A stretch of 64,000 bases of DNA from Bacillus siamensis KCTC 13613 (GTDB lineage: Bacteria; Bacillota; Bacilli; Bacillales; Bacillaceae): positions 558,001-622,000 of the forward strand of contig NZ_AJVF01000013.1 in NCBI RefSeq assembly GCF_000262045.1, in the 5' to 3' direction. Both the position numbers and the translations under genes were made by a program. This document shows, piece by piece, positions 16,298 through 25,259 of this stretch. How positions within the stretch are numbered: position 1 is the first letter of the stretch; every line of letters starts with the position of its first letter. The notes under the pieces were generated by a model that saw only the letters and a list, made by a program, of their open reading frames with translations, did no database searches and was not told where the DNA came from.

Positions 16298-16521
16298 TCA
16301 CTTCACCCCTCACCGCTAAAAGAATAGGAAACAAGTTTGATTGGGTTATTGAGCATTATTACAGATTATACTTTATTTGTAAACATTTTTTTACTAAATA
16401 ACTTAATTTTTCATTTCATATTGGAATCTTTAGTATGATTACGAGAATAATACCCATTCAGGTAATGATATAAACAAAATGCGCCCATTTAATGCATAAA
16501 AAAACAGAGATTTTATATTAC

Positions 16522-16562
16522 AATAAAAAACCTCTCATGCGGCTGACCGCATGAGAGGTTCG
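16522..16562 (-). terminator. mtnWXBD operon terminator
   Basis: On the minus strand AACCTCTCATGCGG pairs perfectly with CCGCATGAGAGGTT around TCAG, followed by TTTTATT. A very stable 14-bp stem. Confidence 0.92.
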
Positions 16563-16567
16563 GACAT

Positions 16568-17107
16568 CTATCCGTTTTGCACACTTTCATTTTCATAAAT
16601 CGGCACCCACCCTTCAGTCGTCACGAAGATTCGGATTGCGACGACCCGGCGGTCCTCCTGAAGCGTAAAGTAATGGCGGATGTTCTCCGGAACCGAAATC
16701 AAATCCCCCGGATTTAAACGGACATCAAAAAAAGTGCCGTCTTTGCCCTGAATGACGAAGATGCCGTGCCCGCTGACGATAAAGCGGACTTCATCATCCG
16801 TGTGGTGATGTTCTCTTTGAAAATTGTTCAACAGCTCATCAAGATTGGGTGTTGTATCTGATAAAGAAATGACATCCTGAGACTGATAGCCGCGCCGGGC
16901 TGAAATATCCTGAATCTCTTTATCAAACACTGTGAGAATCCGGTTTTTTTCATCTTCGGTTAGATCGTATTTCTCCGAAAGCTCAGGCGGAAGTTTTTCA
17001 ATGTTCCACTGCTCATAGATCACCTCTTGTTCGTCTAAAAAGCGCGCTACTTCTTCCTGATGTTCAATGATCGTATTCTTTTCGTCATGAATTCTGATTG
17101 TCGCCAT
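16568..17107 (-). CDS. mtnD: Acireductone dioxygenase MtnD
   Basis: This 179-residue cupin oxidises acireductone to formate and the keto acid 4-methylthio-2-oxobutanoate when it holds Fe(II), or takes an off-pathway route with Ni(II). The metal site HHHTDDE is visible (EHHHTDDEVRFIVSGHGIF), with the fourth His in the second cupin motif (NIRHYF). Last cistron of mtnWXBD, 15 nt after mtnB, followed by a strong terminator. Controlled by the SAM riboswitch at 19709-19806. Confidence 0.95.
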   Translation of the reverse strand: MATIRIHDEKNTIIEHQEEVARFLDEQEVIYEQWNIEKLPPELSEKYDLTEDEKNRILTVFDKEIQDISARRGYQSQDVISLSDTTPNLDELLNNFQREHHHTDDEVRFIVSGHGIFVIQGKDGTFFDVRLNPGDLISVPENIRHYFTLQEDRRVVAIRIFVTTEGWVPIYENESVQNG

Positions 17108-17122
17108 TTTGCGTTCCTCCTT

Positions 17123-17752
17123 TTATTTTACAAGCTGCGGCCGAAGTGACAGAAGCTTGATATGACAGCTGAATAAAAATTCATAGGCTTCCAGCACCCT
17201 TTTCGCCTCAAACGCGGTCCGCCCCCATGCTGTAATGCCGTGATTGCGGATTAATACCGCGCCTGATCCGGCATCTGCATGGCGCGCGAAGCTTTCGGCC
17301 AATGCCGGGATGTGCGCCGGATTGTCAATGATCGGAACGGTCACCGACGCGTTTTCCTCCCACAATCCGAGCGCCTTAATCATTTCCTGCCCCTGAAAAG
17401 TGATTTGTTTTTCATCCCCGTAGAGCTCTGAGATGACATTATTATTAACGGTATGGACATGCAGACAGCAGCCCGCGTCTGTCTTTTGGTATAAGTACGT
17501 ATGGAGAAGCGTCTCTGCCGAGGGTTTTAAGGAATGGCCGGTCTCAGCGGGCTCCCCGTTCTCATCGACTAAGAGAAAATCTTCGTCTGTTTCTTTTCGT
17601 TTGTCTTTTCCGCTTGCCGTAACGAGAAAAGTCAGCGGCCCGTCGGATACTTTGATGGAAAGATTCCCGCTTGTTGCCGGGAACCAGTCTCTTTCAGCCA
17701 GCTCGCGCTTTACTTCGGCAAGTTCGCGCCAGCGTTCTTCTTTTGCAGCCAT
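17123..17752 (-). CDS. mtnB: Methylthioribulose-1-phosphate dehydratase MtnB
   Basis: This 209-residue class II aldolase-fold enzyme dehydrates MTRu-1-P to 2,3-diketo-5-methylthiopentyl-1-phosphate. Zinc ligands are in [10 protein letters not shown] and later in [11 protein letters not shown]. The N-terminal [13 protein letters not shown] is typical. The start lies inside the 3' end of mtnX (43-nt overlap), implying coupling. Cistron three of the operon. Confidence 0.95.
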   Translation of the reverse strand: MAAKEERWRELAEVKRELAERDWFPATSGNLSIKVSDGPLTFLVTASGKDKRKETDEDFLLVDENGEPAETGHSLKPSAETLLHTYLYQKTDAGCCLHVHTVNNNVISELYGDEKQITFQGQEMIKALGLWEENASVTVPIIDNPAHIPALAESFARHADAGSGAVLIRNHGITAWGRTAFEAKRVLEAYEFLFSCHIKLLSLRPQLVK

Positions 17753-18414
17753 GCCTGCACCTCCCCGATATTTTCGATGCCTGCTTTCACTTCATGAAAA
17801 TCTTGAAAAGGCTGATGCCGAAGACCAAGCTCTTTGCATTCAGTCAAAAGATAATCTCTCGCAAAACACATACCGGATAACTTTGCAGCCTCGACATCCG
17901 TCACCGAATCACCGATCATAATGAGAAATTTCTGTCGGTCGGATAGCTTCCGGATGACTGACGGTTTGCAGCAGCCGCACTGATTCGTGCAGGCTTCGTC
18001 ACAGGCGTGCGGCCAATTGATATGAATATATTCATTGTCAAAGGATGCATGATTGCAAAAGATCCGCTCTTTTTCTACGATGCCTTCTAAAAGCGGATGC
18101 ACAAAAAAGTCCATTCCCCCGCTTACGATATAAAACGGGAGATCGTTTGACCGGACAAACGAAACAAAATCCAAAAAGCCGTCCCGTATTTTCGCATCCT
18201 CCAGAATAAAGTCCGTCAGCTCATCTTTTAAGCTGCTCGGCAGCAGCCCGAACATCCGGCCGACTCCTTCCTGAATTGATATGCTTTTAGACAGAACACC
18301 GTCTTTTAATTCAAGCCACTCAGGGGGCGCGAATTCTTTCATCATGCTGACAATGTTGTCGTTCATGGTGACTGTTCCGTCGAAATCACAAATAATCAGC
18401 GGTGTGCGGGTCAT
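17710..18414 (-). CDS. mtnX: 2-hydroxy-3-keto-5-methylthiopentenyl-1-phosphate phosphatase MtnX
   Basis: This 234-residue HAD-superfamily phosphatase makes acireductone. Motif I is DFDGTVT near the N-terminus (nucleophile Asp), motif II is VSGGMDFF, and motif III/IV is [12 protein letters not shown]. The start at 18414 overlaps the mtnW stop as ATGA; an upstream in-frame start would run into mtnW. This split MtnW plus MtnX route is the B. subtilis style, instead of the fused enolase-phosphatase of other bacteria. Confidence 0.94.
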   Translation of the reverse strand: MTRTPLIICDFDGTVTMNDNIVSMMKEFAPPEWLELKDGVLSKSISIQEGVGRMFGLLPSSLKDELTDFILEDAKIRDGFLDFVSFVRSNDLPFYIVSGGMDFFVHPLLEGIVEKERIFCNHASFDNEYIHINWPHACDEACTNQCGCCKPSVIRKLSDRQKFLIMIGDSVTDVEAAKLSGMCFARDYLLTECKELGLRHQPFQDFHEVKAGIENIGEVQAWLQKKNAGANLPK

Positions 18415-19625
18415 ACGGATTCCGCCTTTCCCCATTTGTCTAATGCGAGCTGAAGATCTTTGCACGACGCGGCTTTTTCTTCAATCGGCTGTGCTTCAAG
18501 CACCGCATCAATAATGGCGCGAAACGCTCTTCCGCCGCCCTCGGCTCCTTTCGGATGGCCGTGAATGCCTCCGCCTGCATTGATGATGTGATCAATACCG
18601 AAATCACGCATTAACAATGGCACCATGCCGGGATGAATGCCTGCTGACGGGACGGCAAACGTCGGGTGAAAGACGTCTTCCTTTACACATTCATGATGGA
18701 TCGCAAGTGCGGACTCCTTCGGAAGAGCGACGGATCCGTATGGTGACGGAAATAAGCTGAAATCGGCGCCGCAATAGCGGTTCAGCTTGCCGAGCAAAAG
18801 TGCGTGCGATAAACCGTAAACGGGAGATGATGTAAACGCGCCGCTGACCGCCGGATGCGCCATAATCGGAAGCGGGATTTCCCCATCTTCAGCAAGACTT
18901 TGCATGACGTCTAAGCCGTAGGCGAACACATTCAGTAAGAGGGCGTCTGCCCCGAGTTCTGCCGCGCGTCTCGCTTTATCCCGCAATTCAGAAGTCCTCC
19001 CCGTCAGGTTTACGGCGTACAGCGTGTTATGCCCCGTCTCCTCCCGCGTTTCCTTCAGGACTTGTTTTCCTTCGATAATGCGGGTTTCAAACGGAGCCAG
19101 TTCATTTTCAAAGAAAATTTCGTCATCTTTAATAAGATCCACGCCGCCGAGCGCCTGCTGTCTGAGCTGCTCTTTAATGTCGGCAAGATCCCGTCCGATC
19201 ACGCCTTTAAAGATGCTCATCAGAAGCGGTCTTTCAAATTCGCCCAGCAGTTTGCGGATGCCGTATATACCGAATTTCGGCCCGGGAAGGGAGCGTTTAA
19301 ACCCTTCGGAAAATTCCAGATCAGTCAATTTTATTTTTCCGTCCAGTGACAGCTTTCCGAATACCGTCGTCAGGACGGCCGGAATATCTCTTGAAAAATT
19401 CGCCTCAGGATAGGCGATGGTGATGACGGATTGTGTTTCGTTTTCTTTGGCCCCTTCTTTTTCCTCAACTTTCACGACCCGGCCTTTATGCTTTCTGAGC
19501 TGTTCCTGTTTCACCAGGGGCAGATCCGTCCAGGAGCCTACCGTCAGCCCCGCCGCAATCTGTTCCGCCCGCTTTTCACTGTCCGTTGTGTCTGTCAGAA
19601 GATATGTTGCCAATACTTCGCTCAT
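18411..19625 (-). CDS. mtnW: 2,3-diketo-5-methylthiopentyl-1-phosphate enolase MtnW (RuBisCO-like)
   Basis: This 404-residue form IV RuBisCO-like protein enolises DK-MTP-1-P. The carbamylation motif [10 protein letters not shown] is intact, as are the C-terminal phosphate-binding HPAVSG and GGGIHGHP loops. The catalytic residues that would be needed for CO2 fixation are not expected in this class. The start at 19625 has GAGAGG 9 nt upstream; a frame start at 19652 lies between it and the riboswitch terminator. First cistron of mtnWXBD. Confidence 0.95.
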   Translation of the reverse strand: MSEVLATYLLTDTTDSEKRAEQIAAGLTVGSWTDLPLVKQEQLRKHKGRVVKVEEKEGAKENETQSVITIAYPEANFSRDIPAVLTTVFGKLSLDGKIKLTDLEFSEGFKRSLPGPKFGIYGIRKLLGEFERPLLMSIFKGVIGRDLADIKEQLRQQALGGVDLIKDDEIFFENELAPFETRIIEGKQVLKETREETGHNTLYAVNLTGRTSELRDKARRAAELGADALLLNVFAYGLDVMQSLAEDGEIPLPIMAHPAVSGAFTSSPVYGLSHALLLGKLNRYCGADFSLFPSPYGSVALPKESALAIHHECVKEDVFHPTFAVPSAGIHPGMVPLLMRDFGIDHIINAGGGIHGHPKGAEGGGRAFRAIIDAVLEAQPIEEKAASCKDLQLALDKWGKAESV

Positions 19626-19655
19626 GCGTGAACGCCTCTCTTTCTTTCGCAAAAC

Positions 19656-19694
19656 ATAAAAAAGCCTCTTCCTTAAGAGCAGAAAGAGGCTTCG
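19656..19694 (-). terminator. SAM-controlled terminator before mtnW
   Basis: On the minus strand AAGCCTCTT (19692-19684) pairs with AAGAGGCTT (19670-19662), followed by TTTTATG. It is the expression platform of the S-box upstream. Confidence 0.9.
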
Positions 19695-19708
19695 TGTTAT
19701 GTCCGAAT

Positions 19709-19806
19709 CTTATCTCTCAGCTCCTGCTGCAAGAATTAGCACCGTGCTTTATCAGTCGGTTGCCGGGCTTCATCGGGCTCGTCCCTCTGCCTGCTCTTGA
19801 TAAGAA
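19709..19806 (-). promoter_or_regulatory. SAM-I (S-box) riboswitch of mtnWXBD
   Basis: On the minus strand the aptamer opens TCTTATCAAGAG and closes with GAGAGATAAGA (P1 stem). It contains the conserved AGGGA, GATGAAGCCCGGCAACC and GCACGGTGCTAATTC blocks. High SAM should fold the aptamer and let the terminator form. Confidence 0.95.
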
Positions 19807-19830
19807 TAATGATTTTATAAAGTATTTTGA

Positions 19831-19859
19831 ATTATCGCATTGTTATCCTGATATGTCAA
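19831..19859 (-). promoter_or_regulatory. mtnWXBD sigma-A promoter inside the end of mtnE
   Basis: TTGACA (19859-19854) and GATAAT (19836-19831) are 17 nt apart. The -35 lies within the last codons of mtnE, so mtnWXBD is started anew from within its neighbour. Confidence 0.85.
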
Positions 19860-21039
19860 TGCTTTTTCGGGTGAAAAGATTCAGCTTCCCGATCCGTTCC
19901 GCAGCTTCTTTAAGTCTTTCTTCACTTGTCAGAAGACCGACTCTTATATAGCCTTCTCCGAATTTTCCGAACCCGTTTCCGGCTGCGACCGCGACATCCG
20001 CTTTTTCCAAAAGCAGATCTGAAAACGACTGCGACGTATATCCGTCCGGCACCGGAAGCCATGCAAAAAAGGAACCCGCCGGAGCCGTCACATCCCAGCC
20101 GATATCACGGCAGGCTGCAATCCAGGCATTGCGTCTCGACTCATATCTGTCATTTTGCGCTGCGACGCACGTCTGATCCGCCAAAAGAGCGGCGGCTGCC
20201 GCCTGCTGCGCCGCGGGAAACAGGCTGACAAACATATGATCTTGATAAAGATTGATCGCTTCGATGACAGACGCGTTTCCGACGGCAAATCCGACCCGCC
20301 AGCCCGCCATGTTATACGTTTTGGACAAAGTATAGATTTCAATCCCCGTTTCTTTTGCGCCTTCTGTCTGCAAAAAGCTCAGCGGTTTATGCCCGTCAAA
20401 ACCGACAGCCCCGTATGCGAAATCATGAACGACACAAATGCCGTTTTGTTCCGCAAAGCTGACCGTCTCCTCGAAAAACGCCTCTGTTGCCACAGCACCG
20501 GTCGGATTATTCGGATAATTGAGATACAGCAGCTTCGCCTCGTTCTGCACCTTTTCAGGAATTGCGCTGTAATCGGGGAGAAACCCTTTATCTTCCGTCA
20601 GCGGCATCATTTCCATTTTCGCTTTCGCAAGGGCGACCCCCGACCAGTAGTCAGGATATCCGGGATCAGGCACAAGAATGGTATCTCCCGGGTTCAAAAG
20701 ACATTGCGGAAGCTCAACAAGCCCCGCCTTGCCTCCGAACAGCACGGCTACTTCCGTTTCCGGATCAAGCGTCACCCCGTACTCCCTTTCATAAAATTCA
20801 GCCGCTGCTTTTTTGAAGCTGTAAGCGCCCCGGAATGATGAGTATTTATGATTTTCCGGCCTTTCGACGGCACGCTTCATTTCTTCAACGATATGCGGAG
20901 GTGTCGGCTGATCGGGGTTCCCCTGTCCTAAATTGATGATGTCTTTGCCTTCTTTCAGCTTTTGATTGACCTTTTGCACCAAAGATGCAAAAAATTGTTC
21001 CGGCAGCTGTTTGAGTACATCTGAGACTTCAAAGTTCAT
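19843..21039 (-). CDS. mtnE: Methionine salvage transaminase MtnE
   Basis: This 398-residue class I/II PLP aminotransferase makes methionine from 4-methylthio-2-oxobutanoate. The cofactor Lys is in YTLSKTYNMAGWRVG, and the substrate-binding NYPNNPTGA and final Arg (YIRVGLL) are present. The start at 21039 has AAGGTG 6 nt upstream; an ATG at 21084 does not. Its last codons contain the promoter for mtnWXBD. It is divergent from mtnU with 92 bp between them. Confidence 0.94.
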   Translation of the reverse strand: MNFEVSDVLKQLPEQFFASLVQKVNQKLKEGKDIINLGQGNPDQPTPPHIVEEMKRAVERPENHKYSSFRGAYSFKKAAAEFYEREYGVTLDPETEVAVLFGGKAGLVELPQCLLNPGDTILVPDPGYPDYWSGVALAKAKMEMMPLTEDKGFLPDYSAIPEKVQNEAKLLYLNYPNNPTGAVATEAFFEETVSFAEQNGICVVHDFAYGAVGFDGHKPLSFLQTEGAKETGIEIYTLSKTYNMAGWRVGFAVGNASVIEAINLYQDHMFVSLFPAAQQAAAAALLADQTCVAAQNDRYESRRNAWIAACRDIGWDVTAPAGSFFAWLPVPDGYTSQSFSDLLLEKADVAVAAGNGFGKFGEGYIRVGLLTSEERLKEAAERIGKLNLFTRKSIDISG

Positions 21040-21131
21040 ATTTTCACCTTCTAAAAATGTCTTGAAATGATAGTCCATCATCATATATGGTTAAATAAAA
21101 AAAGTAAAGAGAAACTTGAGGTGTATAAAAA

Positions 21132-21911
21132 ATGAAATGGACCGTTTCCTGTTTGCAATTTGATATTTCATACGGAAATCCTTCAGAAAACTTCAAAAAA
21201 GCAGAATCTTTGATTGAGCAAGAAAGCCGTCATGCTGATGTCATCGTGCTTCCTGAGCTGTGGACGACCGGCTATGATCTCACACGGCTTGACCAGCTGG
21301 CGGATGAAAACGGCGAAGTTTCGGAACAATGGCTTAAAAAAACGGCCAAAGCATACAACGTACACCTCGTTGCCGGATCTTTTGCGGTCAAAGAAGGCGA
21401 AAATGTCTATAACACTATGTACATCGCCGATAACAGCGGGCAGATCGTGAAGCGCTATCAGAAAGCCCATCTGTTTCAGCTGATGGGCGAACATCTGTAT
21501 CTGACAGCAGGAAACAGTGACGGTTCCTTTGAGTTTGACGGTGTCAAGTGCGCCGGGCTGATCTGCTATGATATCCGTTTCCCCGAATGGATCAGAAAAC
21601 ATACGTCCCAAGGAGCGAATGTCCTGTTTATCTCTGCTGAATGGCCTCTTCCCCGCCTCGATCATTGGCGGAGTCTGCTTGTCGCCAGAGCCATTGAAAA
21701 CCAATGTTTTGTCGCAGCCTCTAACTGCACGGGGTCAAATCCCGATAATGAATTTGCCGGCCACAGCCTGATTATTGACCCGTGGGGCCGGATTTTAGCC
21801 GAAGGAGATCGGACGGAAGGCGCAGTCCGGGCGGAAATCGATGTTTCAGAAAGCGCGTCCGTACGCGAGACCATCCCGGTTTTCAAAGATTTGCGGCGTG
21901 ATTTATATTAA
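21132..21911 (+). CDS. mtnU: Nitrilase-family hydrolase MtnU (probable omega-amidase)
   Basis: This 259-residue carbon-nitrogen hydrolase has the Glu-Lys-Cys triad in VLPELWTTG, YQKAHLF and LICYDIRFPEW. MtnU is thought to hydrolyse the omega-amide of 2-oxoglutaramate or 2-oxosuccinamate left after glutamine/asparagine-dependent transamination by MtnE, pulling the reaction forward; that role is known of the family, not shown here. GAGGTG precedes the ATG. Divergent from mtnE. Confidence 0.9.
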   Translation: MKWTVSCLQFDISYGNPSENFKKAESLIEQESRHADVIVLPELWTTGYDLTRLDQLADENGEVSEQWLKKTAKAYNVHLVAGSFAVKEGENVYNTMYIADNSGQIVKRYQKAHLFQLMGEHLYLTAGNSDGSFEFDGVKCAGLICYDIRFPEWIRKHTSQGANVLFISAEWPLPRLDHWRSLLVARAIENQCFVAASNCTGSNPDNEFAGHSLIIDPWGRILAEGDRTEGAVRAEIDVSESASVRETIPVFKDLRRDLY

Positions 21912-21925
21912 TTTTCAAAAAAATG

Positions 21926-21955
21926 TTGACAAGAATATCCGGCACCTGCTAATAT
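21926..21955 (+). promoter_or_regulatory. mtnKA sigma-A promoter
   Basis: TTGACA (21926-21931) and TAATAT (21950-21955), 18 nt apart, lie about 40 nt before the S-box. Confidence 0.8.
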
Positions 21956-22003
21956 TTTCATCAACTGATTAATCCGAATTGTGATACAAATCAATATATT
22001 TTT

Positions 22004-22158
22004 CTCTTATCGAGAGTTGGGCGAGGGATTGGCCTTTTGACCCCAACAGCAACCGACCGTAATTCCATTGTGAAATGGGGCGCGTACATTTTGCGCCGAG
22101 ACGATTGTCTCATAGGGCACGGTGCTAATTCCATCAGATGTTATCTGAGAGATAAGAG
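22004..22158 (+). promoter_or_regulatory. SAM-I (S-box) riboswitch of mtnKA
   Basis: P1 is CTCTTATC with GATAAGAG. The GCGAGGGATTGGC, CCCAACAGCAACC and GCACGGTGCTAATTCC blocks are standard. It has a long P3 arm. It is almost identical, base for base, to the metE riboswitch at 53800-53954. Confidence 0.96.
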
Positions 22159-22174
22159 GCGGACTGCACTGTTT

Positions 22175-22211
22175 CGGCCTCCTTCTCTTTCAGAGAAGGA
22201 GGCTTTTTTTC
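22175..22211 (+). terminator. SAM-controlled terminator before mtnK
   Basis: GCCTCCTTCTCT pairs with AGAGAAGGAGGC around TTC, followed by seven T. Confidence 0.92.
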
Positions 22212-22252
22212 GGGCGTATTCTCCGTCACGATCTCTTACTGCCACTACATAA

Positions 22253-23452
<1,200 letters not shown>

Positions 23453-23458
23453 TGCAGC

Positions 23459-24520
23459 ATGACAAATGAATTTGCCATCCCCCGTTCCGTGGAATGGAAA
23501 GAAACACACATCCGCATTTTAAATCAGCAAAAGCTCCCTGATGTCACTGAGTATGCGGATCTTGAAACAAAGGAAGATGTATTCGACGCGATTGTCACAC
23601 TGAAAGTAAGGGGCGCTCCGGCCATCGGTATAACTGCGGCGTTCGGACTCGCGCTTGCCGCCAAATCGTTTGAAACACGCGATCTTTCTGATTTCCGCCG
23701 TCAGCTGGCCGATGTCAAAGCATATTTAAACAGCTCAAGACCGACTGCCGTCAATCTCGCTTGGGCGCTTGACAGACTGACGGATTCCATCAGGAATGCA
23801 ATCTCAATCAATGAAGCGAAGACAACGCTCGTTCATGAAGCCATTCAAATTCAGGTTGAAGATGAAGAAACATGCCGGATGATCGGCCAAAATGCGCTGC
23901 ACCTTTTTAAAAAAGGCGACCAGATCATGACCATCTGCAATGCGGGTTCAATTGCCACAAGCCGGTACGGTACGGCGCTTGCTCCCTTTTACTTAGCGAA
24001 ACAAAAAGACCTCGGCCTTCATATTTACGCATGTGAAACAAGGCCCGTTCTCCAAGGATCGCGGCTGACGGCGTGGGAGCTGATGCAGGGCGGGATTGAT
24101 GTCACGCTCATTACTGACAGCATGGCCGCCCATACAATGAAGGAAAAACAGATTTCAGCAGTCATTGTCGGCGCTGACAGAATTGCTAAAAACGGAGATA
24201 CGGCCAACAAAATCGGAACGTACGGCCTCGCGATCTTGGCAAACGCCTTTCAGATTCCGTTTTTTGTGGCCGCACCGCTTTCGACCTTTGACTTGCAGAT
24301 TGAAAACGGCGATCAGATTCCGATTGAAGAAAGAGATCCGGATGAAGTCAGACAAATCTCCGGCATACGCACCGCTCCCGAAGATGTGCCGGTCTTCAAT
24401 CCGGCCTTTGACATCACACCGGGCAGCCTGATTTCAGGCATTATCACCGAGAAAGGAATTGTGACGGGTTCTTACACGGAAGAAATTGAACAATTATTCG
24501 CAGACTGCCAGCTGAGCTGA
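23459..24520 (+). CDS. mtnA: Methylthioribose-1-phosphate isomerase MtnA
   Basis: This 353-residue eIF2B-alpha-like isomerase turns the ring-form MTR-1-P into MTRu-1-P. The family blocks [18 protein letters not shown], the catalytic Cys in [10 protein letters not shown], and the catalytic Asp in [19 protein letters not shown] are all present. AAAGGA lies upstream of the ATG. Second gene of mtnKA; a terminator follows the stop immediately. Confidence 0.96.
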   Translation: MTNEFAIPRSVEWKETHIRILNQQKLPDVTEYADLETKEDVFDAIVTLKVRGAPAIGITAAFGLALAAKSFETRDLSDFRRQLADVKAYLNSSRPTAVNLAWALDRLTDSIRNAISINEAKTTLVHEAIQIQVEDEETCRMIGQNALHLFKKGDQIMTICNAGSIATSRYGTALAPFYLAKQKDLGLHIYACETRPVLQGSRLTAWELMQGGIDVTLITDSMAAHTMKEKQISAVIVGADRIAKNGDTANKIGTYGLAILANAFQIPFFVAAPLSTFDLQIENGDQIPIEERDPDEVRQISGIRTAPEDVPVFNPAFDITPGSLISGIITEKGIVTGSYTEEIEQLFADCQLS

Positions 24521-24567
24521 AAAACCGCTGATGATGTTGCCTCAGGCAATGTCAGCGGTTTTTTTGT
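24519..24567. terminator. mtnA terminator overlapping an antisense small gene
   Basis: AAAACCGCTGA pairs with TCAGCGGTTTT, with an inner TTGCC/GGCAA stem, followed by TTTTG. The minus-strand small gene ends within the right arm. Confidence 0.88.
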
Positions 24568-24671
24568 CTGCATAATGTCAGCACTTCATCTTTTTGGGCG
24601 GCTGAAATCAGATGCATTTTAAAAAACAGCTCTGCATAACCGGCTATCTTTTGCGGACGGCTCATTTTCAT
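24552..24671 (-). CDS. Small basic protein of 39 residues, unknown function
   Basis: A minus-strand frame opens at ATG 24671 behind AGGAGG at an acceptable spacing of 10 nt, and stops at 24552. The product begins MKMSRPQKIAGYAELFF and is basic, with a predicted amphipathic helix. I do not recognise it. It lies downstream of ogt on the same strand and its last codons lie in the mtnA terminator, so the two transcripts overlap tail to tail. The strong ribosome-binding site is the main support. Confidence 0.6.
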   Translation of the reverse strand: MKMSRPQKIAGYAELFFKMHLISAAQKDEVLTLCRQKNR

Positions 24672-24761
24672 CAGGCTTCGTCCTCCTTTTTCATCAGACC
24701 AACTTTTTTCACTTAATAAAATGATATGTCGGGCGTGAAAAAACGGAACGTGCCATATGCT

Positions 24762-25259
24762 TTATTTTTCTTTATAGGATATTTGTTCGATGTTCAGCAG
24801 CGCCGCTTTCACATCCGTCTTCGTGCCCGCGTATCCCGTTAAGGCGCTGTTTTTGCCGATTACCCGATGGCACGGGACAAAAATCGGCAGCCGGTTGCGT
24901 TTATTGGCCTGTCCGATGGCGCGCACCGCGTTCGGCTTGCCGATAGCTTCAGCTACATCACCATAGCTTCGTGATTCACCGTAAGGAATCATCGCCAGCG
25001 CGTTCCATACCTTTTCCTGAAAGAGTGTGCCTTGTTGTTTCAGAGGCAGAGAGAAATGCTTTCTCTCTCCGGAAAAATATGATGTCAGCTGCTGTTTCGC
25101 CTCCGACAGCACATCGGTTTCGCAAAATTTCACGCCGGGCGTATCTTTCCGCCACTCCTCAAAATCTTCCCCGGTGAGAAACAGGCCGGTAATAAAGCCC
25201 TCTTCCTCCGTCAGACTGACCGTTCCAAACGGTGCTTTCACACTTGTAAAGCAGATCAT
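24762..25259 (-). CDS. ogt: Methylated-DNA--protein-cysteine methyltransferase Ogt
   Basis: This 165-residue DNA repair protein transfers the methyl group from O6-methylguanine (and O4-methylthymine) to its own Cys in a suicide reaction. The active site PCHRVIGKNSALTGYAGT is intact, preceded by the helix-turn-helix with AIGQANKRNRLPIFV and the arginine finger (NAVRAIG). The start overlaps the kinE stop by 4 nt, so it is probably cotranscribed with kinE. Confidence 0.94.
   Translation of the reverse strand: MICFTSVKAPFGTVSLTEEEGFITGLFLTGEDFEEWRKDTPGVKFCETDVLSEAKQQLTSYFSGERKHFSLPLKQQGTLFQEKVWNALAMIPYGESRSYGDVAEAIGKPNAVRAIGQANKRNRLPIFVPCHRVIGKNSALTGYAGTKTDVKAALLNIEQISYKEK

Noticed and set aside
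16298-16521. Gap between spo0E and the mtnD terminator as a hidden gene
   Set aside because: AT-rich DNA with many stops in all frames; only the spo0E control region seems to be there.
20155-20838. Plus-strand frame of 227 codons opposite mtnE
   Set aside because: Antisense to a well-conserved aminotransferase; composition rich in Arg, Phe and Cys and no family likeness.
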